DNA of 64,000 nt from Asanoa hainanensis (GTDB lineage: Bacteria; Actinomycetota; Actinomycetes; Mycobacteriales; Micromonosporaceae): positions 620,001-684,000 of the forward strand of contig NZ_FZPH01000002.1 in NCBI RefSeq assembly GCF_900188485.1, read 5' to 3'. Below, in pieces: positions 36,355 through 44,964 of the stretch. Position numbers and translations under genes: made by a program. The notes under the pieces were generated by a model. That model searched no databases. It was not told the origin of the DNA and was given only the letters and a program-made list of their open reading frames with translations. Each line of letters begins with the position of its first letter. Within the stretch, counting starts at the first letter, position 1.

Positions 36355-37190
36355 CCGCACCGCGGCAACGAACTACCGAGGAGACCCGCCACGTCCTGGG
36401 CATCTCGGGAGGCAAGGACTCCTCCGCCCTGGCGATCTACATGCGGACCAAGGTGCCACAGATGGAATACTTCTTCTGCGACACTGGCGCTGAGCTACCC
36501 GAGACGTACGACTACCTCAACCGACTCGAGGCTGCCCTCGGCAAACAGATCGTACGGCTCAACGCGACCCGCGACTTCGACCACTGGCTTCAGGTCTACC
36601 AGGGAACGCTTCCGAGCGCATCCATGCGATGGTGCACAAAGAACCTTAAGATTAGGCCGCTCGAGGAATGGCTCGGCGACAGTCCCGCCGTTTCTTACGT
36701 CGCCATCCGGGCAGACGAGAACCGCCTCGGCTATGTGAGCACCAAACCCAATATCAACGCCGTGTTCCCTTTCAGGGAAGATGGCATTGACCGGGAGGGG
36801 GTTAATCGCATCCTGGACGAATCCGGCATCGGGCTACCGGCGTACTACGAATGGCGGACCCGCTCCGGCTGTTACTTCTGCTTCTTCCAACGCAAACACG
36901 AGTGGGTTGGCCTTGCAGAGCGGCACCCCGACCTCTTCGAGCGAGCTGTCGAGTACGAAGACAAAGTGAACTACCAAGCTACCGCCATGCGCGGCCGCCA
37001 GTACACATGGTCGCAAGGAGAGTCGCTGCGCGACCTCCTCGAACGGCGCGACGAGATCGAACAACGGCATACCGCAGCGCTCGCTCGCGCTGCGGCAAAG
37101 CCCCGCCGGAACCTGCCCCTCATCGAGGTGCTCTCTGATGCACTAGACGAGGACAGCGACGAAGCGGGATGCGCCGTATGCCACGTCTAA
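36351..37190 (+). CDS. sspD: PAPS reductase/ATP-pyrophosphatase-like sulfur transferase
   Basis: 279 residues. PP-loop SGGKDS at 19-24, FCDTGAELPET, RWCTKNLK (C95) and a C-terminal cysteine cluster (GCYFCFF; CAVCHV). DndC/SspD proteins use ATP to activate DNA and receive sulfur from SspA; the paired cysteines may bind an Fe-S cluster. Last gene of sspABCD. Its final four bases overlap an antisense small gene. Confidence 0.9.
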   Translation: MTAPRQRTTEETRHVLGISGGKDSSALAIYMRTKVPQMEYFFCDTGAELPETYDYLNRLEAALGKQIVRLNATRDFDHWLQVYQGTLPSASMRWCTKNLKIRPLEEWLGDSPAVSYVAIRADENRLGYVSTKPNINAVFPFREDGIDREGVNRILDESGIGLPAYYEWRTRSGCYFCFFQRKHEWVGLAERHPDLFERAVEYEDKVNYQATAMRGRQYTWSQGESLRDLLERRDEIEQRHTAALARAAAKPRRNLPLIEVLSDALDEDSDEAGCAVCHV

Positions 37191-37561
37191 GCGTCGCCCT
37201 CTACAACGACAGGCACAAACAACACGTCCGCATCCTTGGCCAATCTGTTGAAAGACTGGCGCCACCATGACCTGGCGTCCGTCGCATCAGCGAACAATCC
37301 AACTGCTGCGGCGCGCCGGCTCACCGTGTGAACGATCAGCGCCACAACCTTTCCCGAGCCAGGCTCTTGGGCCTCGAACAATGCGGAAACCATCGTTGGC
37401 GTCAGGTCGACTAACGATGCTGGGTCACGGAAAGTTCCGGTAGCCCTTTGCACCGACGACGGTGGGATAACGGGCGCGATATATACAGCCTTTTCGCCGG
37501 CCGAATTTTCAACCGCGAACTCAACTTGGTTAGCGGCAACATAGAATGCTTTTACGAACAC
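37187..37561 (-). CDS. Hypothetical protein antisense to the sspD end
   Basis: 124 residues, unknown. Mixed alpha/beta composition, no membrane segment. The GTG start at 37561 has GGAG five bases upstream, which argues that the frame is real. It lies convergent with sspD (4-bp overlap) and divergent from the methyltransferase at 37778. Codon use is less GC-biased than its neighbours, as is the DNA to about 40 kb. Position between two phosphorothioation genes suggests a link, but nothing in the sequence proves it. Confidence 0.55.
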   Translation of the reverse strand: MFVKAFYVAANQVEFAVENSAGEKAVYIAPVIPPSSVQRATGTFRDPASLVDLTPTMVSALFEAQEPGSGKVVALIVHTVSRRAAAVGLFADATDARSWWRQSFNRLAKDADVLFVPVVVEGDA

Positions 37562-37777
37562 CTTAGCTCCAGTGGTCAGGTCCGATCACTAGACTGTGTC
37601 CCCGAAAGACCCGACCAGGTCAAGCCTAGCTCGCTTGGTGAATGATCGATTCACATCAGCAGCGAGCACCACAACGCTACAGAGAGGATGGACGCCGTTA
37701 CGGCATCGCGGCACGCGGGTGCGTCCGAGCGAGTAACCTGTGTGATCTCGGCGACAAAACCAGCAGGATCGATAACG

Positions 37778-39256
37778 ATGGACGGCGCTCAGGTGATTCC
37801 TCGACACCAGACCGCGATCACCCGACCACACCTGTCCAAACCCGTCTCACTCGCGTTGGCGGACGGAATTCTGAGGCCCGAGTTAACACTGTTCGACTAC
37901 GGCTGCGGACGCGGTGGAGACATCACGCTTCTCCAGGAGATGGGGTTCACTGCGCACGGCTGGGATCCCGGGTACAGCCCACACGCCCAGCAGCATGCCG
38001 CTGACGTGGTCAACCTCGGATACGTCATCAATGTGATCGAAGACCCCGCCGAACGAGCGGAAACGTTGGCGTCAGCATGGGCGCTGGCCACCCGTGTACT
38101 TATCGTCGCAGCTCGACCCGACTGGGAGGCTCGAACCGTCAGCGGCCACCGCCACGGCGATGGCGTCATCACCAAGCGCGGTACTTTCCAGAAGTTCTAC
38201 ACCCAGGAAGAATTGCGAACCTGGATCAACAAGGAGCTCCGCTACAACAGCGTCGCTGCCGCTCCCGGAATCTTCTACATCTTCCGGCGAACCGCCGACG
38301 CCGAGACCTTCCTGGCCTCACGCACGCGACACCGAGCTGTGTCCACACGCCAACCACGAATACGTCAAGCCCTCTACGATGCTCATCGCGAGGATCTGAA
38401 CGCGCTCGCCAGCTTCATAGCCAACCGTGGCCGCCTTCCCGAGCCCGAAGAAATGCCGGAGCCTTCAGACCGACTCTTGAGGGGATTCCGATCCTTAAAC
38501 CAAGCGGCAGCGACCCTGCGCACCATCATCGGAAGCGAGGACTGGGACAGAGATCTCGAACAAGCCCGTCATCGAACAGAACAAGACCTGTTGGTCTATC
38601 TCGCACTCGCCGCATTCAGAGGACGCCCGAGAGCCTATGAGCTTCCAAGGGACATGCTTCTCGACATACGCGGCATCTTCGGATCTTACAGAGAGGCCTG
38701 TTCGAGGGCAGATCAACTGTTACACGCCATTGCGGACCAAAGAGCGCTGAACAACGCGTGTATTCGCTCCCAAATCGGGAAGCTCGTTGCCGACGCCTTG
38801 TATATCCATGCGGCGGCAATTCAATCACTCGACCCACTCCTGCGGATCTACGAGGGATGCGCGCGGGCACTAACAGGCACCGTAACAGAGTCGACAATCA
38901 TAAAACTTTCGCGAACAGCCGCCAAAGTTTCGTATTTGTCATATCCGAACTTTGATAAGTCACCGCACCCGACGTTGTCGAGGTCTCTGCGTGTAGACCT
39001 ACGGAAACTCGACGTCAAGTTCACCGACTTTCGAGAATCAACGAACCCGCCTCTACTCCATCGCAAAGAGACGTTCGTAGCGCTTGATTACCCAGGCCGG
39101 GAAAAGTTCGCCCGCCTAACCAAACAGGAAGAGCGGGCAGGCCTGCTGCTCGAGACCACGACCATTGGGACACTCAGCGGATGGGAACAGCGCCTTAAGG
39201 ATCGAGGATACCGGCTAGCCGGCCACCGACTCGTCCGCATCGCAGACCGTGATTGA
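37778..39256 (+). CDS. DNA phosphorothioation-associated methyltransferase
   Basis: 492 residues. Class I SAM-binding motif LFDYGCGRGGD, then GWDPGYSP, VVNLGYVINVIEDPAERAE and GTFQKFYTQEELR. This is the signature of the putative methyltransferase family tied to dnd/ssp loci. The target is unknown; it probably acts on DNA or helps mark self. I start at ATG 37778 (AGGA nine bases upstream), because the ninety bases before it, though open, lack family similarity. Confidence 0.87.
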   Translation: MDGAQVIPRHQTAITRPHLSKPVSLALADGILRPELTLFDYGCGRGGDITLLQEMGFTAHGWDPGYSPHAQQHAADVVNLGYVINVIEDPAERAETLASAWALATRVLIVAARPDWEARTVSGHRHGDGVITKRGTFQKFYTQEELRTWINKELRYNSVAAAPGIFYIFRRTADAETFLASRTRHRAVSTRQPRIRQALYDAHREDLNALASFIANRGRLPEPEEMPEPSDRLLRGFRSLNQAAATLRTIIGSEDWDRDLEQARHRTEQDLLVYLALAAFRGRPRAYELPRDMLLDIRGIFGSYREACSRADQLLHAIADQRALNNACIRSQIGKLVADALYIHAAAIQSLDPLLRIYEGCARALTGTVTESTIIKLSRTAAKVSYLSYPNFDKSPHPTLSRSLRVDLRKLDVKFTDFRESTNPPLLHRKETFVALDYPGREKFARLTKQEERAGLLLETTTIGTLSGWEQRLKDRGYRLAGHRLVRIADRD

Positions 39257-39368
39257 ATGGCACCATAAAACGCCGGTCAGGAATCCGCAGAATCAAATTG
39301 ACGACGTTCCGAGTTCATGCCAAACCTCCCCAAGGCGCCCGAGGCAGCCGGCACACCATTCAGCGGCG

Positions 39369-39947
39369 CTATAACGCTGCGCGAAGTTTCTTGATCGTGG
39401 CAGCTACATCATCATCCATGCGTTGCGGAAATGGTAAATATCCGACTCCCGTCGCATTCTTCCCGCGATCCCAATATGTTCGGAGTGTCGCGGCATGCTC
39501 CAGGAAGGCCTCAAAGCTTTCTGGGGGCGGGAACTGATCCAAAAGCCCAGCCCGACCTATGATTATCTCGGTGAGCTCGTCGTTGATCCGGAGGATGCGC
39601 TCAACAATCAGCCGCCGACGCTCGGTCTCTTCACCCTTTATCTCTTCAATATGATCGATCAAATTCCACTTTGTGACGCCCGGAATGGCATCGGGAATGC
39701 CCGGCAGTTGCCTCCAAAGCTTCCTACTCAACTTGCGCCTCATGTATAGAGGACCGTACAACTCGCTCAGTTGTCGGATCCGATAGTCTCTATCGCGCTG
39801 GATCTCTGCGGCTTTGCGAGTTCCTCTGACGCCAAGATACGAAAGCACTGCCGCCAATATTCCGGCGCCGGCGGCGATTGCCGCCGCCAGCAAAGTGACA
39901 TTCACGCCCTGCACGGTCGGACTGTCGGCAGCCACGATGAAGCTCAT
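39369..39947 (-). CDS. Single-span membrane protein
   Basis: 192 residues. An N-terminal outside or lumenal tip is followed by one membrane helix (LLAAAIAAGAGILAAVLSYL) and a basic, helical cytoplasmic part (RDRDYRIRQLSELYGPLYMRRK). The family is not recognised. Its ATG overlaps the stop of the methyltransferase gene (TGATG), so the two are an operon. Membrane-tethered helical proteins in defence islands are sometimes effectors; this is only a possibility. Confidence 0.7.
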   Translation of the reverse strand: MSFIVAADSPTVQGVNVTLLAAAIAAGAGILAAVLSYLGVRGTRKAAEIQRDRDYRIRQLSELYGPLYMRRKLSRKLWRQLPGIPDAIPGVTKWNLIDHIEEIKGEETERRRLIVERILRINDELTEIIIGRAGLLDQFPPPESFEAFLEHAATLRTYWDRGKNATGVGYLPFPQRMDDDVAATIKKLRAAL

Positions 39948-40591
39948 CACGCACTCTTCCGTGAGAAGATGTTGATCCATTTCCCGTGCGCGATTCCGGG
40001 TTCTTCGGCGGCCGAGAGAACGACCAGCCCAGCCTGCTCCACGATTCTGATAAGTTGGCTGAGGCGGTAGTAATGGAACCACCGTCTGCCATTCCCAGCT
40101 GGGCGCCATTCCGCGCCCTCGCCGCTGGCTACGGAGAGAAAGAGGACTCCGTTAGGGAGTAGGACCCGCCGTGCTTCAGTAACGGCACGAGTGACATCCG
40201 GAGGCGACAAATGAACCAATGACGCGCAATGCCAGACTCCGCCGAAGGTCGATCCAGCGAAGGGCAAGAACCGAACGTCGCCATTAGCTAGTTGGGCCCG
40301 CGGCGCGGCTCGTCGGGCGCACGAAATCATGCCGCTAGATAGATCGAGCCCCACCACTGCGCGCCCGAGGTTTGAGAGACGAGCGAGGTCGCGCCCTGGG
40401 CCGCATCCAGCGTCCAGAACCACTGACCTCGCCGGAAGCTCGTTGAGGAAAGTCATGAGATAACGCTGAAAGTCAACGGAGGCGAACCGCTGGCTGTACT
40501 CCTCCGCGCCCAAGTCGTACGCAGCGACGGTCTCCGTCACGGCACCTACCGGCGTCGCAGCCCATCCAGAGGAAAGGTGACCTTTGCTCAC
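39947..40591 (-). CDS. Class I SAM-dependent methyltransferase
   Basis: 214 residues. Motif I VLDAGCGPGRDLA, post-I GLDLSSGM, motif II region WHCASLVHLSP and VLLPNGVLFLSV define a Methyltransf_11/25-type enzyme acting on a small molecule more likely than DNA. Substrate unknown. First gene of the two-gene operon with the membrane protein. Confidence 0.85.
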   Translation of the reverse strand: MSKGHLSSGWAATPVGAVTETVAAYDLGAEEYSQRFASVDFQRYLMTFLNELPARSVVLDAGCGPGRDLARLSNLGRAVVGLDLSSGMISCARRAAPRAQLANGDVRFLPFAGSTFGGVWHCASLVHLSPPDVTRAVTEARRVLLPNGVLFLSVASGEGAEWRPAGNGRRWFHYYRLSQLIRIVEQAGLVVLSAAEEPGIAHGKWINIFSRKSA

Positions 40592-41455
40592 GTCGTGACA
40601 CTAGCCGATAGGTACGACAATCCGTCCCTCTGAGCGTTCGTGGTTGGCGGCCTTACGTTGCCGTCGACGGCACTGGTGGCGGACGACTCACCGCGCGAAG
40701 CTGTCGGACTTCACGGAAGCGGCGTTCGGCCCGATCAAGCTGCAGCTTTGCCGGCACGAATCGCCTGAGCCACCGCGATTGTCGGCCCAGCCGTGGCTCC
40801 GGCAGACTCAGTTTGTTCTGGGCCGGGCCCGCTGCGTAGGGCGACCGTCGCTGCTGGCCGTCGAATGCAACGCCGCCGCTGACCGCTCCGCGGGCCTTGC
40901 CGGTAACAAGCGTGTGTTCGGCCAGCTGAGCGGCGAAGGCGCAGACGGGTGGAGGGTGGGCGGCGAAGCTAATCGCAGCCCCGCGTCGATCGCGGTCGAC
41001 AACAAGGACGAGCACGCCGAGGATCCGCAGGTTGACGCCGCCTGTAGCGGCGAGACACCACCGGGCCGGACGCGCGCGGGGACACGACGGCGTAAATGAC
41101 CGATACGAACAATGTCAGGGGGAGGTCGGGCCACAACAGCACCGACCAGCCAGGCTGTTCGTCTGATCGCCCTTGCGCCAGGTCGACCGAGGTCCAAAGG
41201 CGAACGGTACCAACGCTTGGACGGCGACCACGACGGTCGCAATCGATACAATCCCAGCGTAGATCGCGTTTCATATCTGCGAGGGAGGCCGCAAGATCTC
41301 CTGAGCGGGCTTGTGGCGATCATCGGTGCAGGGGATATTTTCAGCCTCCCGCGATCCCGACGGAGCCGCTCACAGCCATTCCTTGCGGTGAGCGCGGTGG
41401 ACGGATCTTGTCACCGCTTGATCGTTCGGAGGCGGAGCGACGGGCGCAGGCAGAT
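40592..41455. other. Gene-less stretch, possible decayed membrane gene
   Basis: Several overlapping frames, none convincing. On the minus strand a hydrophobic segment (WPDLPLTLFVSVIYAVVS, about 41110-41170) and a later stretch (LVLVVDRDRRGAAISFAAH, about 40960-41015) sit in different frames, as expected of a frameshifted remnant. Confidence 0.35.
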
Positions 41456-41713
41456 TCAGCAGGACGAATCCAGAGGTAGCACGGTCGGGTAAGCGCTGTG
41501 AGCGTGGCCAGGTTGCGGTCGCCAGGTGCCGCGCGGCAACGGATGGCAGACTCGATGCGTACGTCGGTGGGCTTTCTGTGCCGCGTTACGCGCGGCCCGT
41601 TTGTCGCACTCATGGATTCCACAGGCACAAGGCAGGACCCCGACTAGTTCGTCGGGGTCCGGAGTTTGGCTGGGCGGCGGGTGGCGAGCGGCGGTGATCG
41701 CTGGTTTCGCCAC
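41456..41713 (-). CDS. Possible small Cys-containing protein
   Basis: 85 residues, GTG start four bases after the stop of the upstream gene. Contains CACGIHECDKRAARNAAQKAH. A terminator-like hairpin lies inside it, so translation is doubtful. Confidence 0.3.
   Translation of the reverse strand: MAKPAITAARHPPPSQTPDPDELVGVLPCACGIHECDKRAARNAAQKAHRRTHRVCHPLPRGTWRPQPGHAHSAYPTVLPLDSSC
41635..41660 (-). terminator. Hairpin, perfect 10-bp stem
   Basis: GGACCCCGAC and its complement separated by six bases, about 57 bases past the stop of the gene at 41717-42007. No T run on the minus strand. Confidence 0.5.
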
Positions 41714-41716
41714 CGC

Positions 41717-42007
41717 TCACGCGTTGACGAGTTGGTTCAGGACGCCCTCCAGTGTGCGGACTTGGCGTTCCGGGACGGTGAAGGTGGTCGTTACGCCGTC
41801 CTCCGTGAACGACAGCTCCACAAGCGTGAGGGGCTGAGCGTCCGGTCGCACGAGCGTGAGGCCCTGAGCGTCCAGTTGCACGAGCGTGACTTCGATGCCG
41901 ATGAGATCATCAGCATTGTCTGCTTGTAGGGGCAGAGAGGCGTGCCTGCCGGTTGTCGAGCAGTTCACGCGGCGGCACCACGGTGGGTGCTTGATCAGTT
42001 GTTCCAC
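41717..42007 (-). CDS. Small hypothetical protein with internal repeats
   Basis: 96 residues, starting at GTG with a full AAGGAGG six bases upstream. N-terminus HPPWCRRVNC; middle part repeats a TLV(Q/R)xDAQ unit (TLVQLDAQG-L, TLVRPDAQP-L), and the C-terminus FTVPERQVRTLEGVLNQLV. Probably a small structural or regulatory protein of the element; unknown. Confidence 0.65.
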   Translation of the reverse strand: MEQLIKHPPWCRRVNCSTTGRHASLPLQADNADDLIGIEVTLVQLDAQGLTLVRPDAQPLTLVELSFTEDGVTTTFTVPERQVRTLEGVLNQLVNA

Positions 42008-42096
42008 GGTGTTCCTCCTTCTCAGTAGCTTCGTGCCACTGCGTTTGTGATTGCTCTGCGCTGCTGGCCGGGCGTAGTCAGGCCAGGCAAGCAGGT

Positions 42097-42129
42097 GGCC
42101 GGTGCCCATCTCTTCGATGGACACCGGCC
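42097..42129. terminator. Hairpin, 14-bp stem with one mismatch
   Basis: GGCCGGTGCCCATC at 42097-42110 pairs with 42116-42129 around TCTTC. It lies upstream of the small gene and downstream of nothing on the plus strand, so it may act in the leader or insulate the GntR-type gene. Confidence 0.5.
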
Positions 42130-42262
42130 CTGGGGCTCGGTCGATGAGCCTCAACAAGGGCCAACTCGGAATGCTCAACCCAGGCCCTAGCTGGGCGTCG
42201 TCGCGCTACGGCGCGGCGCCCGCGACCCCCAGTGCCAACCGGTGGGGTCGCCGTCACAGGTT

Positions 42263-42279
42263 CCCAATGGACCATTGGG
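42263..42279. promoter_or_regulatory. Perfect 17-bp dyad upstream of lone GntR HTH
   Basis: CCCAATGG-A-CCATTGGG, about 60 bases before the TTG start at 42338. A likely operator, perhaps for that protein itself. Confidence 0.6.
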
Positions 42280-42337
42280 TAGTCAAGCCACGGCTTTGGA
42301 TGTATTCCTATGAAGGCCAACCGCGAAAGGCCCTCCG

Positions 42338-42553
42338 TTGCCGCAGTACAGGTATGAGCAGATTGCCGAAGACCTTGAAGCCCGGATCGAGTCCGGCGAG
42401 TTTCCTCCCGGCTCGAAGTTGCCGAGTCGCTCGCAGCTCACTGCCCACTACGGCGTGACGGAGCCCGTCATCGACAGGTCGATGCTCGTCCTTCGCCTCA
42501 AGGGACTCACGGAAACGCTGTTCGGCGTCGGGGTCTTCGTAAAGGAACGCTGA
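42338..42553 (+). CDS. Single-domain GntR-type HTH protein
   Basis: 71 residues: the whole chain is a GntR winged helix (YEQIAEDLEARIESGEFPPGSKLPSR, split here by register, ending GVGVFVKER). No effector domain follows. It closely resembles the N-terminal part of the GntR regulator at 10681-11427 (ESGxxPxGxKLPS, GxTExxxGVGVFV). The start is TTG with AAAGG upstream. Short KorSA-like regulators are common in actinomycete elements. Confidence 0.75.
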   Translation: MPQYRYEQIAEDLEARIESGEFPPGSKLPSRSQLTAHYGVTEPVIDRSMLVLRLKGLTETLFGVGVFVKER

Positions 42554-42563
42554 CGACTTCGGG

Positions 42564-43253
42564 TCAGGCACGGCCGCTTCCGTCTCGGCGGTCTCGTGGT
42601 CGGAGTCCCCGGCGGCCGGCGGCGGTGGGCATCGTCATTCCGAGCTGGTAGACCGCGTAGCTGTTGCCGCCGTCGTTGTGCTTGGCGTGGTACATCGCGG
42701 CGTCGGCTCGGCGCAGGACGACGTGTTCGATCGGGTCGCTCGGGTCGGCGAGGGCCAGTCCCGCGCTCACGGTGGGAGTTAGCGTGATCGTGGCGCCGTT
42801 CACGGTCAGGCTGGTCGGCTGGGCTATCCGGGCGATGAACGCCTGCCCCACGTGCCGCAGTTGGTGATCTCCTGCCGGGAGGTGCGCGGCGTATTCGTCC
42901 CCGGACAGCCGTGCGGCGGTGCCGCCGAAGGCGGCGGCGACGTCGCGGATCCGTTCGGCCACGGTCGTGAGGAGAGAGTCGCCCGCGTCATGGCCCCAGG
43001 TGTCGTTGACGACCTTGAAGTTGTCCAAGTCCAGGAGGACGAGGATCATCGTTCGACGGGTCGAGTGGATCGCGACGCTGTGCGCGGCCAGGAGGCCGTC
43101 GCGGTTGTAGAGCCCAGTGAGTCGATCTCGGATCAGCAGTTCTCCTACGTCGACAATCTGCTGTCGCATGCGGCGGATGAAGGGCCAGCTCGTGAGCAGG
43201 CCCAGGGCGAAGCCGGCCGCGCTCGTGGCGATCAAAGCCAAGAGTGGGAACAC
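42564..43253 (-). CDS. GGDEF-domain protein
   Basis: 229 residues. An N-terminal membrane segment (ALIATSAAGFALGLLTSWPF) precedes a GGDEF domain (RDRLTGLYNRDGL, LDLDNFKVVNDTWGHDAGD, RLSGDEYAAHLP). The active-site motif is SGDEY, compatible with diguanylate cyclase activity; no RxxD inhibitory site is visible. The start is GTG 43253, with AAGGAGG six bases before; an upstream extension in the same frame has no such site. Confidence 0.85.
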   Translation of the reverse strand: MFPLLALIATSAAGFALGLLTSWPFIRRMRQQIVDVGELLIRDRLTGLYNRDGLLAAHSVAIHSTRRTMILVLLDLDNFKVVNDTWGHDAGDSLLTTVAERIRDVAAAFGGTAARLSGDEYAAHLPAGDHQLRHVGQAFIARIAQPTSLTVNGATITLTPTVSAGLALADPSDPIEHVVLRRADAAMYHAKHNDGGNSYAVYQLGMTMPTAAGRRGLRPRDRRDGSGRA

Positions 43254-43273
43254 CGAGGTCCTCCTTTTGGAGA

Positions 43274-43312
43274 ACCCGGGACGTCGCCGTCTCGAGGCGT
43301 GACGTCCCGGGT
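43274..43312. repeat. Perfect 12-bp inverted repeat
   Basis: ACCCGGGACGTC at 43274-43285 and its complement at 43301-43312, just before the SD of the GGDEF gene. Confidence 0.6.
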
Positions 43313-43322
43313 CCATAACGAC

Positions 43323-43345
43323 AAAGGCCCGCCAGATGGCGGGCC
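43323..43345 (-). terminator. Terminator of the gene at 43374-44186
   Basis: GGCCCGCC-4-GGCGGGCC stem followed on the minus strand by TTTGTCGTT, 29 bases past the stop. Confidence 0.8.
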
Positions 43346-43373
43346 ACTTGTTTCGCTTCGGGAATCGACGGGT

Positions 43374-44186
43374 CTACTGCTCGGAGGGGGACGCCTCAGA
43401 CCCGATATGCCATGTCGCACCGACGCGGACGGGGAAGCGACCTGCGCTGGTCGGCTCTCCGTGCCACGACGGTTGTGTGGGCTCGTCGGTGCATGGCCGC
43501 CGTCGCAGTAGGACGGTAAGTTCCCTGCAGGCACCCGGTTGACGATCCTCGTACCGCTCCGAGAGCGGGTTGACGTAGTCGACCGAGGACGAGTAGACGG
43601 CGTAGTCGCCGTGCACCGCTATTCCGCCGAGGCGGTCGCAGCAGGCGACGTTGACCGGATGCCAGCCGTTGACGGCCACGGTGGCGATGTGGCCGCAGTC
43701 GAGCGACAGGTCGAAGATGCACAGGCGATGGACTTCCATGCCTGGCTCAGTCACGCGCCCGGTGTTCGCCGCTGACTGCCCCCTGAGGTACGGGCGGACG
43801 GTCTCGACGTTGAGCGGATCACCGTCGATGTGGGTGGGCGCAGTGATCGGGCGCCAGCCCTGCGGTTCGCAAGCCACCCAGGTCTCTCCGTCCGAGGCGG
43901 TCTCAATGGCGACGACGTCGCCGACTGACAACGACCGCAAGCCGACTATCCGGTAGACCCATGGAGCCACCCTCGCCTCTGCATCTGCCAGTTCCATGCG
44001 AGGCAACCAGAACTGGTCGAGGTCGACGTTGAAGGCGTGGAACGCCCAGTCGGCCGCGTTCTTCGGGGTGGCGTGCGTTCCAAGACCGGGACGGCAACTA
44101 ATGGCTCCGGTGAGCCAGTCGCCGTCGTTGTACGGCATGAACCGGGAGGTGAGGTTGTGATACACGCTGACGAGGTAGGCGGACAT
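43374..44186 (-). CDS. Hypothetical protein
   Basis: 270 residues, no recognised domain. It reads as a soluble protein in two halves, with several cysteines and histidines in the second half (LCIFDLSLDCGHIATVAVNG, VACCDRLGG). ATG 44186 is chosen because GGAG lies seven bases upstream; a GTG two codons earlier is too close. It follows the gene at 44200 by 13 bases, so both are one transcript. Confidence 0.7.
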   Translation of the reverse strand: MSAYLVSVYHNLTSRFMPYNDGDWLTGAISCRPGLGTHATPKNAADWAFHAFNVDLDQFWLPRMELADAEARVAPWVYRIVGLRSLSVGDVVAIETASDGETWVACEPQGWRPITAPTHIDGDPLNVETVRPYLRGQSAANTGRVTEPGMEVHRLCIFDLSLDCGHIATVAVNGWHPVNVACCDRLGGIAVHGDYAVYSSSVDYVNPLSERYEDRQPGACRELTVLLRRRPCTDEPTQPSWHGEPTSAGRFPVRVGATWHIGSEASPSEQ

Positions 44187-44199
44187 GACCACGCTCCGA

Positions 44200-44661
44200 C
44201 TACTCGGCCGGGCTGACTAGGGCCAGGTACGCGCGCTTGAGATCGCCCGCGACGAACTCGCCGCCATCGCCCGCGCTAGTGAGCGCGTCGGCAACCTCCC
44301 GAGTGAAGCCGGCGGGCGATGTGCCGGCCGCAGCGGCGATCCTGGCGAGATCGGCGAAGCGTTGGAGCGTCTGGGCGAGGTAGGCATGCAGCAGCGCCAT
44401 GCCGTTCACGACCCGAGCCAGCTCGTCTTTGTCGCTGATCCCGATGCCATTGGTTGCGGTGTCGAGGAGCCGTGTCGCTGACAGCAGTCCGAGCCGCACT
44501 GCGAGTTCGGTGTGCTCGCGGTCGAAGAGTCCTTCGTCGCTGAGGAGCACGACGGCCGACGCGTAGGCCGTCGCGAGTTGATGGGCTTTCGGATGGTCCG
44601 CTGTCAGGAACGGCTCGGCGAGAAAGTCGCCGCTGACGAGGTACCACGCGGGCTTGAGCAT
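44200..44661 (-). CDS. Hypothetical helical protein
   Basis: 153 residues, all-helical by composition, unknown. AAGGAGG stands four bases before the ATG. N-terminus MLKPAWYLVSGDF; C-terminus GEFVAGDLKRAYLALVSPAE. No transmembrane segment. Confidence 0.7.
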   Translation of the reverse strand: MLKPAWYLVSGDFLAEPFLTADHPKAHQLATAYASAVVLLSDEGLFDREHTELAVRLGLLSATRLLDTATNGIGISDKDELARVVNGMALLHAYLAQTLQRFADLARIAAAAGTSPAGFTREVADALTSAGDGGEFVAGDLKRAYLALVSPAE

Positions 44662-44896
44662 GTTGCCTCCTTGAGGCGTGATTGAGCGGCGGTCGTCGGT
44701 CGGACCGCGGCTAGCGAGGGGGATGTGGCCGGGGCGTCGGCGAGGCGACGCAGCCCGCCCGGCTGCTGATGCTGGGTCCGGCGATGCAGCGGCCAACCAG
44801 GTTGGTGGGCGCGGTTGCCGTCGGGACGCGGCGGGTCAGCAGGTGAAGAGAGACAGAGATTTCAGGCTATGGGCCTGCACGCCTCGGGCCGCCGAG

Positions 44897-44964
44897 CTGT
44901 CAGGACGGCCCAGCTCGCTGAACCTGACAGGCGAAGACCGACCGATGCGTTCGCCACATGTCAG
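44897..44964. repeat. CTGTCAG/CTGACAG repeat cluster 1
   Basis: CTGTCAGG (44897-44904), CCTGACAGG (44923-44931) and TGTCAG (44959-44964). The first two can form a hairpin. The same words recur at 46.4-46.6 and 47.4 kb. Confidence 0.7.

Noticed and set aside
30469-37190. Classical dndABCDE system
   Set aside because: No DndB, DndD or DndE; a DUF4007 protein and a 1189-residue ATPase fit the SspB/SspC order instead.
40644-41099. 151-codon plus-strand frame
   Set aside because: No SD, biased composition and no similarity; the region looks like decayed minus-strand coding sequence.
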